NCBI RefSeq assembly: GCF_014646115.1
Contig: NZ_BMMV01000020.1
Location: forward strand, 96,425 to 160,424
From: Streptomyces camponoticapitis
GTDB lineage: Bacteria > Actinomycetota > Actinomycetes > Streptomycetales > Streptomycetaceae
Direction of reading: 5' to 3'
DNA: 64,000 nucleotides
This document shows positions 1 through 7,752 of the stretch, piece by piece. Under the pieces are notes generated by a model, which ran no database searches, was not told the origin of the DNA, and saw nothing but the letters and a program-made list of their open reading frames with translations. A program made the position numbers and the translations under genes. Numbering within the stretch: the stretch's first letter is position 1; each line of letters begins with the position of its first letter.

Positions 1-1
1 G

Positions 2-988
2 GCGAAGTTCCGCGACGACATCGAGGACCTGAAGACGTACGAGCTGGCCAACCGGCACGCCAACTCCCGTGGCGGCGGACTGGGCAACAGCATCGCGTAC
101 TTCTTCAACAGCGGTCCGATGTACGAGGAGGAGCAGCTCCGCAAGCGCATCGACGAGAAGCTCGGAAACCGGCACATCAGCTACGGCAAGGTGGGCCTGG
201 AGGCCAGCGCCGCCGGCGGTATGAAGCTTTCGGCGGGCGACGAGAAGAAGCTCAGCGCGACGCTCGGCGGCAGCTTCAAGTTCTCGCCCGAGGTGACGTG
301 GACCGACAACAACTACCGGAACCTCAAGTCGTACACGTACAGCGCGGCCATCGAGTACACGGGCAAGGTCGGCTACGAGGCCGGGCCCATCAGCGGCGAG
401 TCGAGCGCGACCAACACGCAGACCGGCACCATCACCGTCAGCCACGACAAGACGACCGGTGAGCTGCTGCGGATCGACATGACCCGCACCGTCGAGAAGG
501 GCGCCACGAAGGACGGCGTCACCGTCGGCGGCGACAACGGCAAGACGGACGACGACAAGCGCGGCGGCAGCGGCAGCGCCAAGGGCACCGACAACCAGAC
601 CGGTATCGAGGTCGTCACCAACTCCATCGTCCTCAAGCCCGGTGCCGAGGGTGCCAAGCAGCGCGCCGTAGCCCAGAAGTGGCTCGACGGCACCGGCGAC
701 AACGGGGCACCGTTCGCCTACATGTTCGACGACCACGCACCGACGAAGCGGCCCGGCGCGGACGACCCGTTCGGCCAGCTCCTCTTCGACGAGGGCCTCT
801 CCAGCAAGAACACGTACACCGGGCAGACGGAGGCCGCGGAGTACGGCTTCGAGCTGAACCTGGGGCTGAGCTTCGGCTTCTCGGTGTCCACCGAGAAGAA
901 GGAGGAGAACCTCAACAACGCGCAGTTCCTGGGTGCGCCCCAGGGGGACAACCGCAGCTATGTGCCGTACAGCTACTGTGCGAACTGA
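2..988 (+). CDS. C-terminal part of a large protein of unknown function
   Basis: The reading frame is open from the first bases of the window, so the true start lies upstream; 328 residues are visible. The visible part is rich in Gly, Thr, Ser, Lys and Asp. It has alternating hydrophobic patterns that suggest beta-structure, and an N-terminal stretch rich in charged residues. I see no membrane segment, no catalytic motif and no family I recognise. The next gene, a small lipoprotein, starts 25 bp downstream on the same strand, so the two may share a transcript. A role at the cell surface or in export is possible but is only inference. Confidence 0.7.
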   Translation, partial: AKFRDDIEDLKTYELANRHANSRGGGLGNSIAYFFNSGPMYEEEQLRKRIDEKLGNRHISYGKVGLEASAAGGMKLSAGDEKKLSATLGGSFKFSPEVTWTDNNYRNLKSYTYSAAIEYTGKVGYEAGPISGESSATNTQTGTITVSHDKTTGELLRIDMTRTVEKGATKDGVTVGGDNGKTDDDKRGGSGSAKGTDNQTGIEVVTNSIVLKPGAEGAKQRAVAQKWLDGTGDNGAPFAYMFDDHAPTKRPGADDPFGQLLFDEGLSSKNTYTGQTEAAEYGFELNLGLSFGFSVSTEKKEENLNNAQFLGAPQGDNRSYVPYSYCAN

Positions 989-1013
989 TCTCGGGGACAG
1001 GAGCACACTCGCC

Positions 1014-1658
1014 ATGAGAGCCATGACCGGCAAGAACGAGAAGAAGAGAACGGCCGGACGCACGGGTTACGCGACCGCGTCCGCGTCCGCCGCGCTCACG
1101 ACGCTCCTGCTCGCGGCAGGGTGCGGCTCGGAGGCGAGCAGCGGTGCGGTGCCGGAGGGCTGGGGCACACTCAAGACCCCGGCGGTCACAGTGGCGCACC
1201 CGGCCGCATTCGAGCCGCAGAGCGCGGGTGAGCGCAGCAAGTACAACGCCGCCGCGGCGACGCTCTCCGACGAGAGCGGGACCATCGGCATGATCACCGT
1301 GCAGCTCGACTTCACGGACGCCGACTCGGTGGAGGAAGCGGCGATCGGTGCCGAGGCGGGGGTGGCGCTCGGCTCGACGCTCGGGAAGCAGGAGGAGATC
1401 AAGGTCTCCGGCCCGGACGGCGACGAGGAGGCCCGTCAGGTCAACTTCGAATTCACCCAGAAGGACTCGGGCGCCGGAGCCGCGGCGGGGACCCCGGGCG
1501 GGACGCTCGACCCGAAGGCGGGCACGCGGGTGGCCGGCGTGATCGTCGCGGGCCTCGACGCCGACGACAGGACGTACGCCGTACGGATCGACGCGGTGAA
1601 GGGGAAGCTCAGCAAGGGCGACCTCAAGAAGATCATCGACTCGATCACGGTCAAGTAG
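1014..1658 (+). CDS. putative lipoprotein of unknown function
   Basis: 214 codons. The N-terminus has a basic region followed by a hydrophobic stretch ending in LLLAAGC, a good lipobox, so the mature protein should be lipid-anchored at Cys outside the membrane. The start at 1014 was chosen because AGGAG lies about ten bases upstream and because it puts the signal peptide at the right place; the open frame extends further upstream without a better start. The body looks like a small soluble domain related to those of other actinobacterial lipoproteins that carry no assigned function. It is followed by a DUF3592 membrane gene 10 bp downstream, likely in one operon. Confidence 0.75.
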   Translation: MRAMTGKNEKKRTAGRTGYATASASAALTTLLLAAGCGSEASSGAVPEGWGTLKTPAVTVAHPAAFEPQSAGERSKYNAAAATLSDESGTIGMITVQLDFTDADSVEEAAIGAEAGVALGSTLGKQEEIKVSGPDGDEEARQVNFEFTQKDSGAGAAAGTPGGTLDPKAGTRVAGVIVAGLDADDRTYAVRIDAVKGKLSKGDLKKIIDSITVK

Positions 1659-1668
1659 GCGGTCGGCG

Positions 1669-2091
1669 ATGGATGTTCCGGGCGGAGACTTCCTCTTCTT
1701 CGGGGGCATGATCCTGCTTTTCGGCTGGCTGGCCACGCACTACGCGCGTCGCCTGCTGACGGTGGTGCGGGCGCTTCGCGCGGACGGCCGGGCCGAGGGC
1801 ACCTGCGTACGGATCGAGCAGGAGCCGTACAACCGCTCGGACGCACAGCGGCACTTCTTCGCGTTCCGGACGACGGACGGGCGCCAGGTCGAGTTCGAGG
1901 ATCTGTCGAGCCGGTCGGTACGGGTGGGCGACCCGGTGACGGTGGCGTACGACCCGGCGGCCCCGGAGCGCACGGCGACGGTCGCGGGCCGCGGCCACTG
2001 GTCGCCGGTGCTCCAGTACGGGGTGCTGGTGGCGGGCTGCGGGCTGGCGGCGGCCGGCTTCGCGGCGGTTTTTCTTCTCACGGTGGTCTGA
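1669..2091 (+). CDS. DUF3592-type membrane protein
   Basis: 140 residues. A transmembrane segment near residues 9-27 precedes a small extracytoplasmic or cytoplasmic beta domain (about 40-105), and a second membrane helix lies near 113-135. This TM-domain-TM layout and the sequence around VRVGDPVTVAYDPAAPE fit the DUF3592 family, whose function is unknown. It starts only 10 bp after the lipoprotein stop, so it is probably cotranscribed with it. Confidence 0.7.
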   Translation: MDVPGGDFLFFGGMILLFGWLATHYARRLLTVVRALRADGRAEGTCVRIEQEPYNRSDAQRHFFAFRTTDGRQVEFEDLSSRSVRVGDPVTVAYDPAAPERTATVAGRGHWSPVLQYGVLVAGCGLAAAGFAAVFLLTVV

Positions 2092-2158
2092 GCGGCGCGG
2101 GATTCAGGTTCCCCGCCTCCGGACCCACGAACACAAGTACTGACGGAGGCGATTGGCG

Positions 2159-2602
2159 ATGACGAGGTACGGCTACCCGGGGGCGTCCGCCCCACGGGAC
2201 GAGGGACGCGGAGCGGCGGTGTTCGCGCTCGCACGCGCCTGGGCGGCCGGCATCGTCGTCCTGCTGGTGACGGAGTACCTGCAGACCACGCTGGTCAACG
2301 ACCACCTGGCCACCTCGGACAACCTGGAGACGTTCAACGGCAGACTGATGCTGATCCATCTCCCCAACGCGGTCTGCATAGCCCTGGCCACCTGGGCGGC
2401 GGGCCGCTCCCACCGGGAACCCTTCCGTGACTCGAAGGCTCAGCACGTGCTGGCGGTCTTCACGGTGGGGCTCGCCGCGCAGGCGCTGAACATGGTGATG
2501 CAGTGGCAGGACCTGGAGGCCGAGGGCATCCTCATGTCGAACGCGGTCCTGGTGGTGGGCGTGGTGTCGGGCTACGCGGCGGAACGGCTCCAGGACGACT
2601 GA
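2159..2602 (+). CDS. conserved membrane protein of unknown function
   Basis: 147 residues with about four hydrophobic segments (near residues 20-40, 60-80, 95-115 and 120-140). The ATG at 2159 is preferred over an in-frame TTG six bases earlier because GGAGG at 2144-2148 is ten bases from the ATG and only four from the TTG. I see no catalytic motif. It may be a DUF-type small integral membrane protein; no function can be assigned. Confidence 0.65.
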   Translation: MTRYGYPGASAPRDEGRGAAVFALARAWAAGIVVLLVTEYLQTTLVNDHLATSDNLETFNGRLMLIHLPNAVCIALATWAAGRSHREPFRDSKAQHVLAVFTVGLAAQALNMVMQWQDLEAEGILMSNAVLVVGVVSGYAAERLQDD

Positions 2603-2669
2603 CTCGGCCGACGCCTTCGCTCGTCGGCAGCCGTATTCGTGCCAGGGGCCGCTCCGTGTGTCGGAGGTC

Positions 2670-2698
2670 TTGACAACTCGAATGGTCTGGACCATTTT
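2670..2698 (+). promoter_or_regulatory. chitinase promoter with DasR-type (dre) operator
   Basis: TTGACA at 2670-2675 is a good -35 box; 17 bases later comes CATTTT (2693-2698) as a possible -10. Between them lies AATGGTCTGGACCATT (2681-2696), an almost perfect inverted repeat. It matches the known dre consensus (TGGTCTAGACCA) bound by the GntR-type N-acetylglucosamine sensor DasR in Streptomyces. Repression should be relieved by amino-sugar phosphates. The same arrangement with identical spacing precedes the next chitinase gene. Confidence 0.85.
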
Positions 2699-2765
2699 AA
2701 CCGCCAGCGGTGGCCACCGTTCCTGACTCGCTCCTCCATACCGACACCCCCAGCGGAGGCATCAA

Positions 2766-4523
2766 GTGGAACGTGTACCCGACGGCAGACGCAGACCCGG
2801 ATCCGGCGGCAGGCGCGAGCAATCGCGCGGGCGGACGAGGAGTTGGCCGGGTGGGGTGGTGGCCGTACTGGCCGCCGGGGCCCTGAGCGTGGGGGGAATG
2901 GGCGGGGTCGCCCAGGCCGCCGACATCAACGTCGCCAAGAACGCCGGCTTCGAGTCCGGGCTCGCCAACTGGTCGTGCTCCGGCGGTAGCGGGGCCGTCG
3001 TGGGGACACCCGTGCGGACCGGGGCCGCCGCGCTGCGGGGGACACCCGCCGGACAGGACAACGCACGGTGTTCGCAGTCCGTGGCCGTGCAGCCCAACTC
3101 GACCTACACGCTGAGCGCCTGGGTGCAGGGCGGGTACGCCTACCTCGGGGCCAGCGGCACCGGAACCACCGACGTGTCGACCTGGACGCCCGGCGAGAGC
3201 GGCTGGAAGCAGCTCACCACAACCTTCAGGACCGGCGCCTCGACGCGTGCGGTGACCGTCTACACGCACGGCTGGTACGGGCAGAGCCCGTACCTCGTCG
3301 ACGACGTCTCCGTCTTCGGACCGGACGGCGGCGGAGGCAGTGACCCGGATCCCGACCCCCAGGCTCCGGCCACTCCCGCCGGGCTCGGCGTCGGGGCCGT
3401 GACCGCGTCCTCGGTGGCGCTGAGCTGGAACGCGGTGTCCGGCGCGACCGGGTACAACATCTACCGCGACGGCACCAAGGTCCAGACGGCGACCGGCACT
3501 TCGGCGACCGTGACCGGACTGGCGGCAGCCACCTCGTACCAGTTCCAGGTGTCCGCGACCAACGCGGTGGGTGAGTCCGCGAAGTCGGCCGCCGTCAGCG
3601 GCCGGACCTCCCCCGGCGGCGGCGACCCGGGCGGCCCCGCCGTGCCGAGGCACGCGCTGACCGGCTACTGGCAGAACTTCAACAACGGCGCGGCCGTCCA
3701 GAAGCTCAGGGACGTCCAGGCTCAGTACGACATCATCGCCGTGTCGTTCGCCGACTCGACCACCACGCCCGGCCAGATCGTCTTCAACCTCGACCCGGCC
3801 GTCGGCTACTCCGGAGTCGCCGAGTTCAAGTCCGACGTCGCCGCGAAGAAGGCGGCCGGCAAGTCCGTGATCATCTCGGTGGGCGGCGAGAAGGGCAACG
3901 TCACGATCAACAGTGACGCCTCCGCCACTGCGTTCGCCAACAGCGCCTACGCCCTGATGCAGGAGTACGGCTTCAGCGGCGTCGACATCGACCTCGAACA
4001 CGGCATCAACTCGACCTACCTCACGAAGGCGTTGCGGCAGCTGTCGGCCAAGGCCGGCTCCAGGCTCGTGATCACCATGGCGCCGCAGACCATCGACATG
4101 CAGAACACCGGCACCGAGTACTTCAAGACCGCGCTGGCCGTGAAGGACATCCTCACCGTCGTCAACATGCAGTACTACAACAGCGGTTCGATGCTCGGCT
4201 GCGACGGACAGGTCTACTCCCAGGGCTCCGTCGACTTCCTCACCGCCCTCGCCTGCATCCAGCTCGAAGGCGGCCTCGACGCCTCCCAGGTAGGCATCGG
4301 AGTCCCCGCGTCGACCCGCGGCGCGGGCAGCGGCTACGTCTCCCCGACCATCGTCAACAACGCCCTCAACTGCCTGACGCGCGGCACCAACTGCGGGAAC
4401 TTCAAGCCGTCCAGGACCTACCCCGCGCTGCGCGGCGCGATGACCTGGTCCACCAACTGGGACGCGACGGCCGGCAACGCCTGGTCGAACGCGGTCGGCC
4501 CGCACGTCCATTCCCTGCCGTAG
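2766..4523 (+). CDS. secreted multidomain GH18 chitinase
   Basis: 585 residues; hydrolyses beta-1,4 linkages in chitin outside the cell. A Sec-type signal peptide (about 1-52, with basic and Pro/Arg-rich lead and cleavage after VAQA) is followed by a carbohydrate-binding beta-sandwich (about 53-190), a short acidic Asp/Pro linker, a fibronectin type III domain (about 197-285), a Gly/Pro linker, and the GH18 barrel (about 296-585). The catalytic D-x-D-x-E stretch is GVDIDLEHG with acid Glu411. The GTG start is set by GGAGG at 2755-2759. The product is expected to act with the single-domain paralogue encoded just downstream, which has the same operator. Confidence 0.92.
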   Translation: MERVPDGRRRPGSGGRREQSRGRTRSWPGGVVAVLAAGALSVGGMGGVAQAADINVAKNAGFESGLANWSCSGGSGAVVGTPVRTGAAALRGTPAGQDNARCSQSVAVQPNSTYTLSAWVQGGYAYLGASGTGTTDVSTWTPGESGWKQLTTTFRTGASTRAVTVYTHGWYGQSPYLVDDVSVFGPDGGGGSDPDPDPQAPATPAGLGVGAVTASSVALSWNAVSGATGYNIYRDGTKVQTATGTSATVTGLAAATSYQFQVSATNAVGESAKSAAVSGRTSPGGGDPGGPAVPRHALTGYWQNFNNGAAVQKLRDVQAQYDIIAVSFADSTTTPGQIVFNLDPAVGYSGVAEFKSDVAAKKAAGKSVIISVGGEKGNVTINSDASATAFANSAYALMQEYGFSGVDIDLEHGINSTYLTKALRQLSAKAGSRLVITMAPQTIDMQNTGTEYFKTALAVKDILTVVNMQYYNSGSMLGCDGQVYSQGSVDFLTALACIQLEGGLDASQVGIGVPASTRGAGSGYVSPTIVNNALNCLTRGTNCGNFKPSRTYPALRGAMTWSTNWDATAGNAWSNAVGPHVHSLP

Positions 4524-4567
4524 CCTCCCGGCGATCCCGAGGATCCACGAGGGCCTTCACAGAGACC

Positions 4568-4599
4568 AGCAGCGCCGCCGCTCCCCCGGCGGCGCTGCT
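4568..4599 (+). terminator. hairpin terminator after chitinase gene
   Basis: A perfect 13-bp stem (AGCAGCGCCGCCG paired with its complement at 4587-4599) closes a six-base CTCCCC loop, 44 bases past the stop codon. No T-tract follows, as is common for Streptomyces terminators. Confidence 0.8.
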
Positions 4600-4654
4600 G
4601 CGGGGTTCCCGGGCCGGCCCCCGAGGCCGGATGCGGCCCATCTCGTCCAGACCC

Positions 4655-4683
4655 TTGACAAGGCCAATGGTCTGGACCAGTTT
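4655..4683 (+). promoter_or_regulatory. second chitinase promoter with DasR-type (dre) operator
   Basis: TTGACA (4655-4660) is followed after five bases by AATGGTCTGGACCAGT (4666-4681). The core TGGTCTGGACCA is identical to that upstream of the preceding chitinase gene, and the distance from -35 to operator is the same. This fits joint control of the two chitinases by DasR. Confidence 0.85.
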
Positions 4684-4747
4684 GTACGTCCAACGGTGGC
4701 CACCGTTCCGTACCGCCCCCCACATCTCCCCCCACGGAGGCCATGCA

Positions 4748-5758
4748 GTGCACAGGAAAGCGCGACCCCGCACGCTCAAGACCCTCGCCGTGGCAGGCGT
4801 TCTCGCCGTCGCCGGACTGGCCGTACCCGCGGCGAACGCCGCGAACGGGCCCGCGCCGGCCGCGGCCGCCGCCGTACCCGCGCACGCGGTGACCGGGTAC
4901 TGGCAGAACTTCGACAACGGGGCCACGGTCCAGACGCTGGCCGAGGTCCAGGACGACTACGACATCATCGCCGTCGCGTTCGCGGACGCCACCGGCACGC
5001 CCGGACAGGTCGACTTCACCCTCGACTCGGCCGGTCTCGGCGGCTACACCGACGAGCAGTTCCGGGCCGACGTCGCCGCCAAGCAGGCGGCGGGCAAGTC
5101 GGTCGTCATCTCCATCGGCGGCGAGAAGGGCACCGTCTCGGTCAACTCCGAGGCGTCGGCCAACGCCTTCGCCACCTCCGTGTCCGCGCTGATGGACGAG
5201 TACGGCTTCGACGGCGTCGACATCGACCTGGAGAACGGCCTCAACTCCACCTATATGACGCAGGCGCTGAAGTCGATCGCCGGTCAGGCCGGGCCGGACT
5301 TCGTCCTGACGATGGCGCCGCAGACCATCGACATGCAGTCGACGTCCAACGAGTACTTCAAGACCGCGCTGGCCGTGAAGGACATCCTCACCGTCGTCAA
5401 CATGCAGTACTACAACAGCGGTTCGATGCTCGGCTGCGACGGACAGGTCTACTCCCAGGGCACGGTCGACTTCCTCACCGCCCTCGCCTGCGTCCAGCTC
5501 GAAGGCGGCCTCGACCCGTCGCAGGTCGGCCTCGGCCTGCCGGCCTCGCCGAGCGCGGCGGGCGGCGGCTACGTCGACCCCGGCGTCGTCAACGACGCGC
5601 TGGACTGTCTGACCAAGGGCACCAACTGCGGCAGCTTCAAGCCGTCCAGGACCTACCCGGGCCTGCGCGGCGCGATGACCTGGTCCACCAACTGGGACGC
5701 GTCCAACGGCGACGCGTGGTCCGACGCGGTCGGCCCGCACGTGCACGGCCTCCCGTAA
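4748..5758 (+). CDS. secreted single-domain GH18 chitinase
   Basis: 336 residues. A signal peptide (about 1-31, cleavage near AANA) leads directly into a GH18 barrel without binding modules. The catalytic motif is GVDIDLENG with acid Glu162. The GTG start at 4748 has GGAGG seven bases upstream; the ATG at 4743 is out of frame. The catalytic domain is a close paralogue of the barrel in the preceding gene, and a 112-bp stretch (5350-5461) is identical to 4115-4226 there. The short enzyme probably acts on soluble oligomers and the modular one on solid chitin; that division is inference. Confidence 0.92.
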   Translation: MHRKARPRTLKTLAVAGVLAVAGLAVPAANAANGPAPAAAAAVPAHAVTGYWQNFDNGATVQTLAEVQDDYDIIAVAFADATGTPGQVDFTLDSAGLGGYTDEQFRADVAAKQAAGKSVVISIGGEKGTVSVNSEASANAFATSVSALMDEYGFDGVDIDLENGLNSTYMTQALKSIAGQAGPDFVLTMAPQTIDMQSTSNEYFKTALAVKDILTVVNMQYYNSGSMLGCDGQVYSQGTVDFLTALACVQLEGGLDPSQVGLGLPASPSAAGGGYVDPGVVNDALDCLTKGTNCGSFKPSRTYPGLRGAMTWSTNWDASNGDAWSDAVGPHVHGLP

Positions 5759-5793
5759 CCGCACCGCCGCACCCTGAACCACCCCCCACAGAC

Positions 5794-5826
5794 CGGTGGC
5801 GCCGTCGGACTCCGACGGCGCCACCG
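5794..5826. terminator. bidirectional hairpin between convergent genes
   Basis: A perfect 16-bp inverted repeat with a single central base lies between the chitinase stop (5758) and the stop of the convergent transporter gene (5845). It should terminate transcription from both sides. Confidence 0.8.
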
Positions 5827-5844
5827 TGTGTTCTCACGCGCGGG

Positions 5845-7155
5845 TCACCAGGGCAGGTCCCGCACCTGCTGCACGCACAGGATGATGAACAGCAGCCCGC
5901 CCGCCGCCAGCATCACGTTGCTCACGATGCCGTTGCGCCACTCCGCGGGCGTACGCGAGGAGTTGAGCAGCCACAGCAGCGTGAGCGCCAGGAACGGCAT
6001 GAAGAACGCGCCCAGCACGCCGTAGACCACGACCAGGCCGAACGGCTGGTCCAGGAAGAGCAGTCCGATCGGCGGGAAGGTCAGCCAGAGCAAGTACGCC
6101 CGGAACGGCACCGACCGCTCGCGCGCGCCCGAGGCGACCTCCTCGACCGTCCCCTCGCCGACCGCGGCACCGGTCTTGCGCTCGCGCTGGAAGCGTTCGA
6201 CGAAGTCCGCGAACATCAGGCTCACACCGTGCCACACCCCTACCAGCGCGCCGAACGACGTGGCGAAGAAGCCGATCAGGAAGAGCTTGGCCGTCACCGT
6301 GCCGAAGCGGTCCTCCAGGATCTCCCCGAGGTCGATGAGGCCGCGGTCGCCGGAGGTGAGCGCGATCTGCGAGGAGTGCAGCAGCTCGGCGCCGATGATC
6401 AGCATCGAGACGACGAAGACGCCGGTGGTGATGTAGGCGACGCGGTTGTCGATCCGCATCACCTTCATCCAGTTGGTGTTGGTCCAGCCCTTGGCGTTGA
6501 CCCAGTAGCCGTACGCGGCCATCGTGATCGTGCCGCCGACCCCGCCGATCAGGCCGAGGGTGTACAGCAGCGAGCCGTCGGGGAGTACGGGGGCGAGCCC
6601 GGCGAAGGCCGCCCCGAGGTCGGGCGCCACGCGTATCGCGACGTACACGACGATCAGGAACTTCATGCCGATGACGACGGTCATGAACTTCTCGAAGACC
6701 AGATACCGGTTGAACCAGACGAAGAGCAGGCCCAGCAGCCCGAAGATGATCGCCCAGGTCTTCAGGTCCGGGCCGTCCGGGAAGAGCGCGACGATCGGCA
6801 GCGCGCTCGACGACATGGCTGTCGCGCCGTACACGAAGCCCCAGATGACCACGTACACCGCGAAGTAGACGGTGGTCCACTGGCCGAGGCTGCGCCAGCC
6901 CTCGAACAGCGTGCGGCCGGTGGCGAGATGCCAGCGGCCGGCCGCCTCGGCGAGGGAGATCTTGACGACGCAGCCGATGACGGCCGCCCAGAGCAGCGTG
7001 TAGCCGAACTTGCTGCCCGCGATGAGCGTGGCGACCAGGTCACCGGCGCCGACACCCGTCGCGGCCACGACGATGCCGGGGCCGATGTATCTCCAACTCG
7101 ACTTTCGTGGGCCCGATTTGCTCGCAGCCGTACTGCTCTCGGTGATATCTGCCAT
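5845..7155 (-). CDS. NRAMP-superfamily transporter, divergent in its metal-site motifs
   Basis: 436 residues, about eleven membrane helices, with the NRAMP/LeuT-like arrangement beginning IGPGIVVAATGVGAGDL. The start at 7155 follows GGAGG and makes the length normal for the family. In true Mn/Fe transporters helix 1 carries DPGN and helix 6 carries MPH. Here the aligned positions read GAGD (residues 36-39) and TITMAAYG (about 209-216), so the usual metal ligands are missing. The substrate may therefore differ (other divalent ions or no transition metal). It stands alone between a terminator and a divergent unknown gene. Confidence 0.8.
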   Translation of the reverse strand: MADITESSTAASKSGPRKSSWRYIGPGIVVAATGVGAGDLVATLIAGSKFGYTLLWAAVIGCVVKISLAEAAGRWHLATGRTLFEGWRSLGQWTTVYFAVYVVIWGFVYGATAMSSSALPIVALFPDGPDLKTWAIIFGLLGLLFVWFNRYLVFEKFMTVVIGMKFLIVVYVAIRVAPDLGAAFAGLAPVLPDGSLLYTLGLIGGVGGTITMAAYGYWVNAKGWTNTNWMKVMRIDNRVAYITTGVFVVSMLIIGAELLHSSQIALTSGDRGLIDLGEILEDRFGTVTAKLFLIGFFATSFGALVGVWHGVSLMFADFVERFQRERKTGAAVGEGTVEEVASGARERSVPFRAYLLWLTFPPIGLLFLDQPFGLVVVYGVLGAFFMPFLALTLLWLLNSSRTPAEWRNGIVSNVMLAAGGLLFIILCVQQVRDLPW

Positions 7156-7255
7156 GCGTCGACCTCCACACTCGTCCCCGTAAGTGACTCGGGTCACCAA
7201 AGCGGGACGCGGAAGATCGCGCAAGAGGGTCGGCGGTCTCGGTTCCGTTTCCACC

Positions 7256-7287
7256 GGCCCCTGGTCGCCCTAGGGCGACCAGGGGCC
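7256..7287. terminator. 32-bp perfect palindrome at the 3' end of the proline-rich protein gene
   Basis: Both arms of 16 bases pair perfectly around a central CCTAGG. The palindrome covers the last five codons and the TAG stop (7270-7272) of the leftward gene at 7270-7737. It can fold in the mRNA with a small loop and probably ends transcription of that gene before the transporter gene. Confidence 0.65.
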
Positions 7288-7737
7288 CCGGTTGTCCCGG
7301 CGTCCGAGATAGACGTGGAGTACGTAGCCGAGGTGGCGGACCCACTGCTCCAGCGTCATTCGGTTACGGGCCTTCACCCCGCACTCGTAGAACTTCCCGC
7401 CGGGCAGGACGACGGCCACCATCAGCCGGTGGCCGCCGCCCGGTTTGGAGTGGACGCTCTGGATGTCGGACCACGGGAACTCGGCGCTCTGCCCCTCGAA
7501 GTCGAAGGTCACGCCGGTCTCGTCGATGACGATGCCGCTGTGCCTGTCGGCGACGAGGAATTCCGGGTTCACGTTCGGAGGCACGGCGCCGTACGCCGGG
7601 ACGGGCGCCGGGCCCGGCGCCGGGGCGGGCGGGTACGCGGGCGGCGCCGGGGCGGGCGGGTACGCGGGCGGCGGCGGCCCGAAGACCCCCGACGGCTGCG
7701 GGTGCGGGTTCAAGTAGGGGTTCGGCTCGGGGTACAT
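7270..7737 (-). CDS. proline-rich protein with small C-terminal PH-like domain, unknown function
   Basis: 155 residues. The first about 55 residues are Pro/Ala/Tyr-rich and contain two copies of a 27-bp repeat (7616-7642 and 7643-7669) that encode AYPPAPAP-type units. The remaining about 100 residues form a compact beta-rich domain (FPWSDIQSVHSKPGGG, then a C-terminal helix) resembling small bacterial PH-like domains. There is no signal peptide or membrane helix. The stop codon lies inside a perfect palindrome. Its start at 7737 is the first Met and gives the complete proline-rich head. Function unknown. Confidence 0.65.
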   Translation of the reverse strand: MYPEPNPYLNPHPQPSGVFGPPPPAYPPAPAPPAYPPAPAPGPAPVPAYGAVPPNVNPEFLVADRHSGIVIDETGVTFDFEGQSAEFPWSDIQSVHSKPGGGHRLMVAVVLPGGKFYECGVKARNRMTLEQWVRHLGYVLHVYLGRRDNRGPWSP

Positions 7738-7752
7738 GGAGCCGTACCGTAC

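Noticed and set aside
7616..7669. Two copies of a 27-bp repeat, considered as a CRISPR or regulatory repeat
   Set aside because: They encode the Pro/Ala/Tyr units of the protein at 7270-7737 and have no spacers.
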